This document shows, one piece after another, positions 43,312 through 53,459 of a stretch of 64,000 nt of DNA. This stretch comes from Rhodococcus rhodochrous. GTDB taxonomy: Bacteria > Actinomycetota > Actinomycetes > Mycobacteriales > Mycobacteriaceae. Location of the stretch: contig NZ_LT906450.1 of NCBI RefSeq assembly GCF_900187265.1, positions 1,665,444 through 1,729,443 on the forward strand. Direction: 5' to 3'. The notes under the pieces are model-generated. The model saw only the letters and a program-made list of their open reading frames with translations. It did no database searches and was not told the origin of the DNA. How positions within the stretch are numbered: position 1 is the first letter of the stretch; each line of letters starts with the position of its first letter. The position numbers and the translations under genes are program-made.

Positions 43312-44360
43312 CCGCCACACTCGAGACCATCGACACCGGCATCGACGACCTCGCCGCGAGCCGGATACGACGGGGACGCCGACGCCGTCTCGTCATCGCC
43401 GTGCTCGCGACCCTCGTGGTCGCGGCCTTCGCGGCGAGCCTGATGTTCGGCCGGACCTTCTACCCGCCCGAGGACGTGCTGCGCGTCGTCCTCGGACAGG
43501 ACGTGGCCGGCGCGAACTTCGCGGTCGGCCGCCTGCGGCTTCCCCGCGCGGTCCTCGCGGTGGTCGCCGGCGTCTGCTTCGGCCTCGGTGGCATCACCTT
43601 CCAGACGATGCTGCGCAACCCGCTCGCGAGCCCCGACATCATCGGCATCAGCTCCGGCGCGAGTGCCGCGGCGGCCTTCGCCATCATCGTGCTCGGACTC
43701 GGTGGCACCGGGGTGTCGGCCTTCGCGATCGTCGCCGGTCTCGCCGTGGCTCTCCTGATCTACGGACTGTCCTATCGCGGCGGGGTGGCGGGCACGCGCC
43801 TGATCCTCATCGGCATCGGCATCGCCGCCATGCTCGACAGCGTCACGTCCTACCTCCTGAGCACCGCGGCGACGTGGGACCTGCAGGAGACCATGCGCTG
43901 GCTCACCGGCAGCCTCAACGGTGCGACCTGGGGTGCGACGGTGCCCGTGATCGTCGCCCTCCTGGTGCTCGGGCCCGTGCTGCTCGTGCAGACACGCAAC
44001 CTGTCGATGGTCCAGCTCGGCGACGACGCCGCGCAGGCACTCGGTGTGCGGGTCGAACGCACACGCGTGTTCGCGATCGTCTCCGCGGTCGGACTCATCG
44101 CGTTCGCCACCGCCGCGGCCGGACCCATCGCGTTCGTCGCCTTCCTGTCCGGCCCGATCGCCGCGCGAATCGTGGGGCGGGGCACGTCGTTGTTCGTCCC
44201 GGCGGCACTCGTCGGGGCGCTGCTCGTGCTTGTCGCGGATTTCGTCGGCCAGTACGCCTTCGGCACGCGCTACCCGGTGGGCGTGGTGACGGGTGCGCTC
44301 GGCGCGCCCTATCTCGTCTACCTCATCATTCGCTCCAACCGCGCGGGAGGCTCGCTGTGA
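43308..44360 (+). CDS. siderophore ABC permease, FecCD family (second)
   Basis: This 350-residue paralogue of the preceding permease has FRLPR-type VGRLRLPRAVLAVVAGVCFG, QTMLRNPLASPDIIGISSGA and AAAGPIAFVAFLSGPIAARI, the FecCD motifs in order. The N-terminus holds a basic stretch (RIRRGRRRR) before the first span. The GTG start overlaps the previous stop; a longer frame exists but runs antisense-like through the first permease. It forms the heterodimeric pore with its neighbour. Confidence 0.92.
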   Translation: MTATLETIDTGIDDLAASRIRRGRRRRLVIAVLATLVVAAFAASLMFGRTFYPPEDVLRVVLGQDVAGANFAVGRLRLPRAVLAVVAGVCFGLGGITFQTMLRNPLASPDIIGISSGASAAAAFAIIVLGLGGTGVSAFAIVAGLAVALLIYGLSYRGGVAGTRLILIGIGIAAMLDSVTSYLLSTAATWDLQETMRWLTGSLNGATWGATVPVIVALLVLGPVLLVQTRNLSMVQLGDDAAQALGVRVERTRVFAIVSAVGLIAFATAAAGPIAFVAFLSGPIAARIVGRGTSLFVPAALVGALLVLVADFVGQYAFGTRYPVGVVTGALGAPYLVYLIIRSNRAGGSL

Positions 44361-45157
44361 CCGCAACGCACACCCTGATCGCCGAGAACCTCGAGCTCGG
44401 CTACGGCAACCGCACCGTCGTCGAGAATCTCGATCTGAATGTGCCGCCGGGACGGATCACGTGCATCGTCGGCGCCAACGCGTGCGGGAAATCGACGTTG
44501 CTGCGGTCGATGTCGCGGTTGCTGTCGCCGCGCGGCGGCCACGTCCTGCTCGACGGCAAGGACGTCCACCGCCTGCCCGCCAAGAAGCTCGCCCGCACGC
44601 TCGGGCTGCTGCCCCAGTCGCCGATCGCACCCGAGGGCATCGTCGTCGCCGACCTCGTAGGCCGCGGCCGGCATCCGCACCAGCGGGTGCTCTCGCGCTG
44701 GAGCCGGGAGGACGACGCGGCCGTGGCCGATGCGCTCGCCGCCACCCACACCACCGAACTCGCCGAGCGTTCCGTGGACGAACTGTCGGGCGGTCAGCGG
44801 CAGCGCGTGTGGATCGCCATGGTGCTGGCGCAACAGACCGACCTTCTGCTGCTCGACGAACCCACCACCTTCCTCGACGTGAGCCACCAGGTGGAGGTCC
44901 TCGACCTGCTCACCGACCTCAATCGCGACCGCGGCACGACGATCGTCATGGTCCTGCACGACCTCAACCTCGCCGCGCGATACGCCGACCACCTCGTCGC
45001 GATGGCCGACGGCAGCATCTACGCATCGGGAGATCCGTCCGAGGTGCTCACCGGCGAGACGGTGAAGGCGGTCTTCGGTCTGGACAGTCGCGTGATCTCC
45101 GATCCGGTCTCCGGCAAGCCGCTCGTCCTGCCCGTGGGGCGGCACCACATCATGTGA
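44357..45157 (+). CDS. siderophore ABC transporter ATPase, FecE/FepC type
   Basis: This 266-residue ATPase completes the importer. Walker A is GANACGKSTLL, the signature is LSGGQRQRVWIAMVLAQQTD, Walker B is LLLLDEPTTFLDVSHQ and the switch is VLHDLNLAARYADH. These are the hallmarks of the FepC/FhuC branch (TTFLD in Walker B). GTG start overlaps the permease stop as in the two previous junctions, so all four genes are one translationally coupled operon behind the IdeR box. Confidence 0.93.
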   Translation: MTATHTLIAENLELGYGNRTVVENLDLNVPPGRITCIVGANACGKSTLLRSMSRLLSPRGGHVLLDGKDVHRLPAKKLARTLGLLPQSPIAPEGIVVADLVGRGRHPHQRVLSRWSREDDAAVADALAATHTTELAERSVDELSGGQRQRVWIAMVLAQQTDLLLLDEPTTFLDVSHQVEVLDLLTDLNRDRGTTIVMVLHDLNLAARYADHLVAMADGSIYASGDPSEVLTGETVKAVFGLDSRVISDPVSGKPLVLPVGRHHIM

Positions 45158-45182
45158 TCGTCCATCCGCTACAAGAATCGCC

Positions 45183-45210
45183 ATCCGCTACGGAAATTTC
45201 TGCAGCGGAT
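45183..45210. repeat. hairpin with repeated ATCCGCTAC unit
   Basis: ATCCGCT and AGCGGAT pair across 14 bases, and a further CATCCGCTAC copy lies just upstream at 45162-45171. It follows the importer operon and precedes the broken dinB gene, so it could be its terminator or the scar of the event that removed the front of dinB. Confidence 0.5.
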
Positions 45211-45266
45211 AGCAGAAGTCGTAGCGAATGCGCCGTCGTGGCCGGGGGGATCGATCGCGCGAACCT

Positions 45267-46107
45267 ATGAGGGATGGGCACGTCCGATCCGTCGACGCCG
45301 ACACCTACAACGAGGTCTCGCAGGGTCGTGATGGACACCCTTCGCGGCTTCGGCACGGTCGTCGACGTGCTCGGCTGGGACGAGGCGTTCATGGGAGTGC
45401 AGACCGACGATCCGGAGGCGTTCGCGCGCGAGGTGCAGGCCGCCGTGCTCGACGCGACCGGGCTGCACTGTTCCGTCGGGATCGGCGACAACGTCCTGCG
45501 CGCGAAGATCGCGACGGGATTCGGGAAGCCCCGCGGGATCTTCCGGTTGACGCGCGACAACTGGTTCGCGGTGATGGGGGAGCGCTCACCCGATTCGTTG
45601 TGGGGCATCGGCTCACGCACGGTGAAGAAGCTCGACGCCCTGGGCATCCGCACGGTCCGCGAACTCGCCCGTGCTCCCGTCGACGAGATGGCGGCGCGGT
45701 TCGGACCCAAGACCGGGCCGTGGCTCGTCGGCCTCGGCGCCGGTGCGGGCTCGACGGAGGTGTCGGCGGAGCCCTGGGTCGCACGGTCGCGCAGTCGGGA
45801 GACGACCTTCCAGCACAACGTCGGCGACTGGAACGCGATCGCCGAGTGCGTACGCGGCCTCGCGGCGCGAGCCGTCGACGACGTCCGCGGAGAGGGACGG
45901 GAAGGAGTGCGGGTCGCGCTGAAGATCCGCTACGCGCCGTTCGTCACCCACACCGCGAGCGTCGCTCTTCCGTCACCCACCACGGATCTCGCGACCGTCA
46001 CGGAGGCGGCCGTCGGACTGCTCGACCGGTTCGATCACGAACGCGAGGTCCGGCTCGTCGGAGTGCGGGTGGAGATGACGCCACCGGAGAACGGGCGGTC
46101 GCTCTAG
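45267..46107 (+). pseudogene. dinB: truncated and frameshifted Y-family DNA polymerase IV
   Basis: The main frame reads MDTLRGFGTVVDVLGWDEAF, LHCSVGIGDNVLRAKIATGF and GIGSRTVKKLDALGIRTVRE, the palm, fingers and thumb of a DinB-type polymerase. About the first 90-100 residues, with the first catalytic Asp and the steric-gate region, are missing. Just upstream, in another frame, is VDADTYNEVSQ, which in intact enzymes leads directly into the MDTLR segment. Removing one G from the GGG at 45323-45325 would join them. So the gene has lost its 5' end and has a frameshift. A functional Y-polymerase is not expected. Confidence 0.75.
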
Positions 46108-46126
46108 CGGCTGGCAGACTGGCCCG

Positions 46127-48133
46127 GTGCGATCGGTGACCAGGACACGGGGACCTCTACGACCACCGGAGGCCGCTGCAGCGGCGGTCTTCGGGACGTT
46201 GACCGCTGTGCTGTCGGTCGTCACGGGGCTGATACCTGTCGGTGTCGCCCAGGTGCTCGTCGCGCTCCCCGTCGCCTTCCTCGCGGCCACCGGGCGACTG
46301 CGCGCGATCGTCGCCGCGACCGTTGCCGCCGGAGTGGTCGCGCTCGTGGCCGGCGGACCGTTCGCCGTCGCCGCGGTCGTCGTCCTCTCCGGTATCGGAA
46401 CGCTCGTCGGGTTCGCGCACCGCCGGTGGGGTCACGCCGCGGTGTTCATGGTGCTGGCCGGATCCGTCCCGGCCGGGTTGCTGCTCGCCGCCGCCGTCTG
46501 CGGTCTGCTGCTGGTCTTCGACCGGACCCGGGTACTGCTGCTCGAGGCGCTCGAAGCGTCGATGCGCGGGACGATCCGGGCGTTCGAGGCAGCGGGTGCG
46601 GGTCAGCAGTTCGTCGACACCTGGGACCGGACCCTCGAGATCATGGTGCGTCTGTGGTGGGTGTGGATCGGTGGCGCAGTGCTCGTCGGAACCGTGGGCA
46701 CCGCACTGCTGTGCTTCGGGATCTTCCGGGTGGTGGCGCTGCGCAGTACGTGGGCGACCCGATCCGTCGACTGGCCCGAGCAGGACCCCACGGCCGACCC
46801 GGATCCGCTGCCCGTCGCACTGCGCCTGGCCGGCTACCGGTATCCGGGAACCGAGCGCGACGCCCTGTCGGACATCGACCTCACGATCGGAGCCGGGGAG
46901 TTCGTCGCGATCGTCGGCGGCAACGGCTCGGGCAAGTCGACACTCGTGCGGCTGCTCGCGGGACTCGAGCCGACCGTCGGCCTGGTCGACCGGCCCGGAC
47001 CCGTCGGGCCGGGACGCCCCGGTGGCACCGCGATGATCCTGCAACATCCCGAGAGCCAGGTGCTCGGTCGCACGGTCGCCGAGGACCTGCGGTGGGGGAT
47101 CGACGACGTCGACGTCGAGGATCTGCTCGCCCGCGTCGGCCTCGCCGGGATGGAGGACCGCGCCACGGAGGATCTGTCGGGCGGGCAACTGCAGCGACTG
47201 GCACTGGCGGGCGCACTGGCCCGGCGACCCGCGTTGCTCATCGCCGACGAGATCACCGCGATGGTCGACGCGGACAGCCGCGCGGACCTGATCCGATTGC
47301 TCTCGGACGTCGCGCGGGACGGTACCGCGGTCGTGCTCGTCACCCACCTTGACGACGAGGCCCGCGCCGCCGACCGCATCGTGCACATCGCCGACGGCCG
47401 GATCGTCCCGCAGATCGCGCCGCCGCCCCTGCCGGCGCCGGTCCCGGCGACCGCCCCGTCCTTCCCACAGCCGGTCCTCGAACTACGGGATGTCACGCAC
47501 GTCTACGCGGCCGGAACACCCTGGGCGCACACCGCCCTGCGCGAGGTGTCGCTGACGATCTGCCGCGGCGAAGGGGTGCTCGTCGTCGGGGAGAACGGTT
47601 CGGGCAAGTCGACGCTCGCGTGGATCGTCGCCGGACTGATGCGTCCCACGCACGGAACGGCCGTCCTGCACGACACCCCGACCGCCGACCTGCACGGGGA
47701 AGTGGGCATGGTCTTCCAGCAGGCCCGGCTCCAGTTGCAGCGACCGACCGTCGCGCAGGAGATCTCCGAGGTGGCCGGACTTCCGCACACCGACCGCGGT
47801 TACGTCGCCGCCGTCCTGCACCGGGTGGGTCTGCGTCCCGAACTGATCGACCGGCCGATCGATCGGCTCAGCGGCGGAGAGATGCGGCGGGTCGCGATCG
47901 CCGCCCAGCTCGCCCGCACCCCGCGGGTGCTCGTGCTCGACGAACCGCTGGCCGGGCTGGACCTGCGGGGCCGCCGCGAAGTGGTGTCGATCCTCGCCCA
48001 TCTACGGGCGGTCGAGCACGTCACCGTCGTCGTCATCTCCCACGACCTGCACGGCATGGAGGAGGTGTGTTCGCGCACCGTGGTGCTCGCGGACGGACGC
48101 ATCGTGGAGCAGACGGGAGCGGTGATCGCATGA
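46127..48133 (+). CDS. ECF transporter fusion: membrane domain plus two ATPases
   Basis: This 668-residue protein fuses an N-terminal membrane domain of about six spans (residues 15-210, S-component-like) to two ABC ATPase domains. The first has GGNGSGKSTLVRL, LSGGQLQRLALAGALA and LLIADEITAMVD. The second has GENGSGKSTLAWI, LSGGEMRRVAIAAQLA and LVLDEPLAGLDLRG. In energy-coupling-factor systems these are usually separate S, A and A' proteins. Rv2326c of M. tuberculosis has this layout. The T-component gene follows with a four-base overlap. The vitamin or metal carried is not known. The GTG start is the first in-frame codon after the dinB remnant. Confidence 0.88.
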   Translation: MRSVTRTRGPLRPPEAAAAAVFGTLTAVLSVVTGLIPVGVAQVLVALPVAFLAATGRLRAIVAATVAAGVVALVAGGPFAVAAVVVLSGIGTLVGFAHRRWGHAAVFMVLAGSVPAGLLLAAAVCGLLLVFDRTRVLLLEALEASMRGTIRAFEAAGAGQQFVDTWDRTLEIMVRLWWVWIGGAVLVGTVGTALLCFGIFRVVALRSTWATRSVDWPEQDPTADPDPLPVALRLAGYRYPGTERDALSDIDLTIGAGEFVAIVGGNGSGKSTLVRLLAGLEPTVGLVDRPGPVGPGRPGGTAMILQHPESQVLGRTVAEDLRWGIDDVDVEDLLARVGLAGMEDRATEDLSGGQLQRLALAGALARRPALLIADEITAMVDADSRADLIRLLSDVARDGTAVVLVTHLDDEARAADRIVHIADGRIVPQIAPPPLPAPVPATAPSFPQPVLELRDVTHVYAAGTPWAHTALREVSLTICRGEGVLVVGENGSGKSTLAWIVAGLMRPTHGTAVLHDTPTADLHGEVGMVFQQARLQLQRPTVAQEISEVAGLPHTDRGYVAAVLHRVGLRPELIDRPIDRLSGGEMRRVAIAAQLARTPRVLVLDEPLAGLDLRGRREVVSILAHLRAVEHVTVVVISHDLHGMEEVCSRTVVLADGRIVEQTGAVIA

Positions 48134-48879
48134 GTCGCACTCGTACGCGGCAGCGCCGCCCCGTCATCCTGCTGCGGCCGGTACCGCGGGAGACACCCCT
48201 GCACCGGGTGTGGGCGGGTACGAAGGTGCTGTCGGCAGCGGCGCTGTCGGTGGCGGTGAGTTTCGCGCCGAGCTGGACCGGGCTCGGAATCCTGCTCGCC
48301 GTGCTGGTCGCGGGCGTGCTCGTCGCGCGGATCCCGCGCGGGGTGGTCCCGACGATTCCGTGGTGGGTGTTCGCGGTCCTCGCCGTCGGCCTGGTGCTCA
48401 ACGCCGCCGGCGGCGGACTCACCGCCTACGTCCGGACGATCCTGCTCGGCGTGGGGCTGCTGGTCCTCGCGTCGCTGGTGGGGTGGACGACGCGGCTGTC
48501 CGATCTCGTCGACGCCCTGCCGGTCCTGTTCGCGCCGCTGCGGTTGTTGCGGCTGCCCGTCGACGAATGGGTGACGGTGTGCGCGCTGGCGTTGCGGATG
48601 CTGCCGACCGTGCGTGCCGAGATGCGCGTGCTGTTCGCCGCCCGCAAGGTGCGCGGCCGGCCCGGCTTCCGCAATCCGGCGGGATGGTGGCAGGAGGTGA
48701 TCGACGCCGTCGGCGCGGTGGTGTCGGTGTCGATGCGGCAGATCCGCGATCTCGGCGACGCACTGTCGGTGCGGGGTCCTCGATCGGCGACCCGCCCACC
48801 GCTGCGACTGCGGCTCGGGGACATCGTCACGGTGCTGGTCGTGGCGGGTGCATGCACTGCGATCACCGTGTGGGGCTGA
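48130..48879 (+). CDS. ECF transporter T-component (EcfT/CbiQ family)
   Basis: This 249-residue membrane protein has four to six spans and the cytoplasmic coupling helices marked by ARKVRGRPGFRN and DALSVRGPRSATRP (the Ala-Arg-Gly type motifs of EcfT). It links the two ATPase domains of the upstream fusion to the substrate-binding part. The ATG overlaps the fusion stop (ATGA). Together they make a complete two-protein ECF importer like Rv2325c/Rv2326c. Confidence 0.88.
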   Translation: MSRTRTRQRRPVILLRPVPRETPLHRVWAGTKVLSAAALSVAVSFAPSWTGLGILLAVLVAGVLVARIPRGVVPTIPWWVFAVLAVGLVLNAAGGGLTAYVRTILLGVGLLVLASLVGWTTRLSDLVDALPVLFAPLRLLRLPVDEWVTVCALALRMLPTVRAEMRVLFAARKVRGRPGFRNPAGWWQEVIDAVGAVVSVSMRQIRDLGDALSVRGPRSATRPPLRLRLGDIVTVLVVAGACTAITVWG

Positions 48880-48882
48880 CCG

Positions 48883-49542
48883 TCAGTTGCGGTTGTCCGA
48901 AGCGGTGTTCTTCGCGCGCGAGCGGATGCGACGGACGAGCCCGTAGGCGATTACCGCGACGACGACGGCGATCACGACGTACTGCAGCACCGAGGCATAC
49001 GGTTCCACCGCGCTCCAGTTCTCGCCGAGTTGATAGCCGGCCAGCACGAAGATCGAGTTCCAGATCAGACTGCCCGCGGTGGTGAAGGCCAGGAACTGCC
49101 AGATCGGCATCTGCGTGACACCCGCGGGGATGGAGATGAGGCTGCGGAAGACCGGCACCATCCGGCCGAAGAAGACGGCCTTGCGTCCGTGCCGCTCGAA
49201 CCACGCCGTCGAACGGTCGAGGTCGTCGACGTCGACGAGCGGCAACTTCCGCACCGCCCTGCGGATCCGGTCCTCACCCACCCAGCGGCCGATCGAATAC
49301 AGGCCGAGAGCGCCGACCACCGAACCGAGCGTTGTCCAGAACAGCGCACCGAACAGGGTGAAGCTGCCCAGGCTCGCCGCGAACCCGGCGAGCGGCAGGA
49401 TGACCTCGCTGGGCAGCGGAGGGAAGAAGTTCTCGAGTGCGATCGCGATGCCGGCACCGACACCGCCGAGGCGGTCCATCAGGTCGAGCGCCCATCCCGC
49501 GAGACCGTCGGTGGGGGCTGACTGTGACTCCGCGACACTCAT
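48883..49542 (-). CDS. DedA-family membrane protein
   Basis: This 219-residue protein has LENFFPPLPSEVILPLAGFA, the DedA/VTT domain entry, then GRWVGEDRIRR and FFGRMVPVFRSLISIPAGVT, with the conserved Arg/Pro of the family. DedA proteins are thought to translocate lipid carriers such as undecaprenyl phosphate or phospholipids and help keep the proton motive force. The true start is the ATG at MSVAESQSAP; the reading frame continues upstream but the added sequence is antisense to the next gene. It converges with ecfT, only 3 bases apart. Confidence 0.88.
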   Translation of the reverse strand: MSVAESQSAPTDGLAGWALDLMDRLGGVGAGIAIALENFFPPLPSEVILPLAGFAASLGSFTLFGALFWTTLGSVVGALGLYSIGRWVGEDRIRRAVRKLPLVDVDDLDRSTAWFERHGRKAVFFGRMVPVFRSLISIPAGVTQMPIWQFLAFTTAGSLIWNSIFVLAGYQLGENWSAVEPYASVLQYVVIAVVVAVIAYGLVRRIRSRAKNTASDNRN

Positions 49543-49677
49543 CCACCCGACCCTACCGAGGGGTCGTCGAGCTTTCCGCTCGTGCGGATCGAAACGGTTC
49601 CGGTCCGCTCGACCGGAGAGAAGGATGGCGGGGTACTTCGCTCTCCTCCGGAGGGCCGATCCGGAAGGTGAACTCCA

Positions 49678-50663
<986 letters not shown>

Positions 50664-50674
50664 CCCGCACACGA

Positions 50675-50728
50675 ACGATTTCGGTGGTTCCACCCCCCGC
50701 TCAGCGGGGCCGGGACCACCGAAATCGT
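50675..50728. repeat. intergenic palindrome, family A copy 6
   Basis: Long arms ACGATTTCGGTGGT and ACCACCGAAATCGT surround a core CCCCGCTCAGCGGGG. It separates the convergent flavin reductase and DUF4177 genes and so is placed as a bidirectional terminator. Confidence 0.85.
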
Positions 50729-50730
50729 GT

Positions 50731-50928
50731 TCACTCCTCGCGTTCGAACGTCACGAGTATTCCCTCGACGCCGCCGGGACCGACCCGTCCCTTGATGTCG
50801 GCGGAGGTGATGGCCTTCAGACGCCACCCGGCGCGGGCGTGGTCGTTGAGGATCTTCTCGAGTTTGTCGCCGGACATCTTGCCGCCGAACATGCCTTCGC
50901 GGATCTCGACCACCTTGTACGAGTACAT
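50731..50928 (-). CDS. small DUF4177 protein
   Basis: This 65-residue protein, MYSYKVVEIREGMFGGKMSG and onward, closely matches DUF4177. It ends in a beta hairpin GGVEGILVTFERE, and the centre has DHARAGWRLKAITSADIKG. Function is unknown for the family. The ATG is the first Met that gives the conserved start; longer frames upstream are noise. It stands alone between a palindrome and the divergent nitroreductase gene. Confidence 0.75.
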   Translation of the reverse strand: MYSYKVVEIREGMFGGKMSGDKLEKILNDHARAGWRLKAITSADIKGRVGPGGVEGILVTFEREE

Positions 50929-51021
50929 CGGCCCACAGTACGGCCGAACGCCGGAATCCCGTCGGAATCCCCGGTCGTATACGACACTGGGAGACGGGGC
51001 TTTCGAAATCCGGAGGCAGCA

Positions 51022-51993
51022 GTGGAGACGATGCCGGACCGTCGGACTCTCGAATCCGCCGTTGCGTCGGCGGGCCGCGCGCCGTCGCTGCACAACAGTC
51101 AGCCGTGGCGGTGGGTTCTGGACGCGGACGGGCTCACGCTGTTCAGCGACAACGATCGCATCCTGCCGGCCACCGATCCGTCCGGTCGCCAGATGTTGCT
51201 GTCCTGCGGAGCGGTGCTGCACCATCTTCGGACGGCATTGATCGCCCGACACTGGGCGACGGAGGTCGAGCGGATGCCCGACCCGACGAATCGTCGCTGT
51301 CTCGCGACCCTGCGCTTCCACCGGACCGACGCGGTATCAGACATCGACCTCCGGATGGCAGAGGCGATCGGTCACCGGCGTACCGAACGGTTGCCGATGG
51401 AGGCTCCACCGCAGTGGGAGCAGACCGAGAGCGCTCTGCAGACGCTCGTCGAGTCCACCGGTGTCCACCTGAGCGCGATCGCCGAACACGAGCGACCTGC
51501 ACTGGAAGAGTTGTCCCGTCGCATCGGTGGTGAGCGTCGCTCCGATGCGGCCTACCAGACGGAACTTTCCTGGTGGGCCGGGCACGGGATGTACCCGGAC
51601 GGAATACCTCCCGACGCACTCCCTCCGGGGCAACGCACGGTGGCGACCGAACGGGAGTTCCCTCCCGGCAGCGCGACCGGCGACTCGGCCGAAGCCGAGG
51701 ACCGGGCCGCAATACTTCTGTTGTCGACCACGACGGACACGCGGCTCGACTGGCTGCGGAGCGGTGAGGCCCTGTCGGCCGTGCTTCTCGCGTGCACCGC
51801 CCGCGGGCTGGCCACGTGCTCCGTCACGCATCTGACGGAGTCGGAATCCGCACGAGTGTTCCTGCGTGACACAGCCCGGATCGAGGGTGCGCCGCAAGCG
51901 ATGATCCGGGTCGGTGTCCGCTCGGGGCCGGTTCCGGATGCGGCGACGCCGCGCCGTCCGATCTCCGAGATTCTGTTCCGGACGCATCCCTGA
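51022..51993 (+). CDS. Acg-type nitroreductase-fold protein
   Basis: This 323-residue protein resembles mycobacterial Acg (Rv2032) and relatives. RAPSLHNSQPWRWVLDADGL holds the family's SxHNxQPW signature, and ALSAVLLACTARGLATCSVT lies in the second half. Acg proteins have a fused, monomeric nitroreductase fold that binds FMN but hides it from electron donors, so they may store or sequester flavin. They are often dormancy-regulated. The start is GTG, with CGGAGG five bases upstream; an ATG three codons later is possible. No dormancy box is evident in the 93-base leader. Confidence 0.82.
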   Translation: METMPDRRTLESAVASAGRAPSLHNSQPWRWVLDADGLTLFSDNDRILPATDPSGRQMLLSCGAVLHHLRTALIARHWATEVERMPDPTNRRCLATLRFHRTDAVSDIDLRMAEAIGHRRTERLPMEAPPQWEQTESALQTLVESTGVHLSAIAEHERPALEELSRRIGGERRSDAAYQTELSWWAGHGMYPDGIPPDALPPGQRTVATEREFPPGSATGDSAEAEDRAAILLLSTTTDTRLDWLRSGEALSAVLLACTARGLATCSVTHLTESESARVFLRDTARIEGAPQAMIRVGVRSGPVPDAATPRRPISEILFRTHP

Positions 51994-51998
51994 CAGGA

Positions 51999-52047
51999 AC
52001 TTCGGTGGTTCCGACTGCGCTCAGCGACGTCGAGGACACCCGAATCG
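51999..52047. repeat. intergenic palindrome, family A copy 7 (degenerate)
   Basis: ACTTCGGTGGTTCCGAC, then GCGCTCAGCG, then GTCGAGGACACCCGAATCG resemble family A, but core pairing is broken at two or three positions. It lies between convergent 3' ends of the nitroreductase and flavin monooxygenase genes. Confidence 0.6.
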
Positions 52048-52048
52048 A

Positions 52049-53398
52049 CTACGAAACGGGCACCTGCGAGAACAGTCCGGCCGGCCGCGACAGCCCGTAG
52101 TGGTCGCGGAGCGTGGTCCCTTCGTACTCGGCGCGGAACACTCCACGACGTTGCAGGATCGGTACGACCTCGTCGACGAAGACCTCGAACGAGCCGGGCA
52201 GATAGGGCGGCATGATGTTGAAACCGTCTGCGGCACCCGCCTCGAACCACGCGACGATGCGATCGGCGACATGCTCCGGTGTGCCGACGACCGTGCCGTG
52301 ACCGCGGGCCCCGGCGAGGCGGTGCAGGAGCTCGCGCAGTGTCAGGCCGGGATCGCGCTCGACGAGGTCGAAGATGATGCGTGATCGGCTCTGCGCTCCC
52401 TGCACGTCCTCGGGGCGGGGCAGAGCGTACAGCGGCACCGGGCCGTCCAGCGGGAAGCCCGACAGGTCGACGTCGTCGAACCTCGCAGACAGGTGTGCCA
52501 GTCCGACCTCGGGGATCGACAGGTCGGCGAGATCCTGTTCGATGCGTCGCGCCTCGGCCTCGGTGGACGCCACGATCGGGGAGAGGCCGGGCAGGATCTT
52601 GACCGCCTCGGGATCGCGGCCGAATTCGGCGGCCTGCTGCTTGACGTCGCGGTAGAACAGGCGCGCATCGTCCAGGTCGACCTGCGCGGTGAAGATGGCT
52701 TCGGCGTAACGCGCCGCGAATGCGCGGCCGTCCGCTGAGGATCCGGCCTGGACCAGTACGGGTCGGCCCTGTGGGGAACGTGCGGCGTCGAGGGGTCCAC
52801 GCACCCGGAAGTGTGCGCCCGCGTGGTCGATCCGGTGCACCCTGCGCGCATCGGCGTATACCCCGGTGTCGCGATCGAGCACGACCGCGTCGTCCTCCCA
52901 GCTGTCCCACAATGCCGTTGCGACGTCGAGGAATTCGGCGGCGCGGGCGTAGCGCTCCGAGTGGCCGGGTCGGCCGTCGACACCGAAGTTGTAGGCGGCG
53001 GCGGACGACCAGGACGTGACGATGTTCCAACCCGCACGTCCACGGCTGATGTGGTCGAGCGAAGCGAACTGGCGCGCAAGGTTGTACGGCTCGGTGTAGG
53101 TCGTCGAGACCGTGCCGATGAGCCCGATCCGTTCGGTCGCCAGGGCCAGCGCGGACAGCAGCGTCAGCGGTTCGAAACTGCTCTGGGCCACCCGGTCGTA
53201 GTGACGACCCACGGCCGGGACGTCCGCGAAGAAGATCGAGTCGAACTTCCCGCGCTCGGCCGTCTGCGCAATCTCACGGAAGTAGTGGACGTCGTCAACC
53301 CGTTCGGGTGCCGTGCCGGGCAGACGCCAGGACGCCTCGTGATGACCGGCGCCGGTGATGAACACGTTGAGATGGAGCTGAGAGGGCAAGGTGGACAC
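52049..53398 (-). CDS. flavin-dependent monooxygenase, NtaA/SnaA/DszA family
   Basis: This luciferase-like monooxygenase of about 449 residues has LHLNVFITGAGHHEASWRLP, FDSIFFADVPAVGRHYDRVA and ISRGRAGWNIVTSWSSAAAYN, all typical of the NtaA/SnaA/DszA branch, which uses reduced FMN from a separate reductase. Members attack nitrilotriacetate, sulfones and sulfonates. It is divergent from an SsuCBA-like importer and a TauD-type dioxygenase, so an organosulfur substrate is probable. The start is uncertain: GTG at this end has its GGAAG adjoining, while a TTG three codons later has GGAAGG at a better distance. Confidence 0.85.
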   Translation of the reverse strand: MSTLPSQLHLNVFITGAGHHEASWRLPGTAPERVDDVHYFREIAQTAERGKFDSIFFADVPAVGRHYDRVAQSSFEPLTLLSALALATERIGLIGTVSTTYTEPYNLARQFASLDHISRGRAGWNIVTSWSSAAAYNFGVDGRPGHSERYARAAEFLDVATALWDSWEDDAVVLDRDTGVYADARRVHRIDHAGAHFRVRGPLDAARSPQGRPVLVQAGSSADGRAFAARYAEAIFTAQVDLDDARLFYRDVKQQAAEFGRDPEAVKILPGLSPIVASTEAEARRIEQDLADLSIPEVGLAHLSARFDDVDLSGFPLDGPVPLYALPRPEDVQGAQSRSRIIFDLVERDPGLTLRELLHRLAGARGHGTVVGTPEHVADRIVAWFEAGAADGFNIMPPYLPGSFEVFVDEVVPILQRRGVFRAEYEGTTLRDHYGLSRPAGLFSQVPVS

Positions 53399-53459
53399 CT
53401 TCCGAAGTCCCGACAGGAATCCGTTCCAGTGCAGTCCATTTCCGGCGAGGAACGAACCG

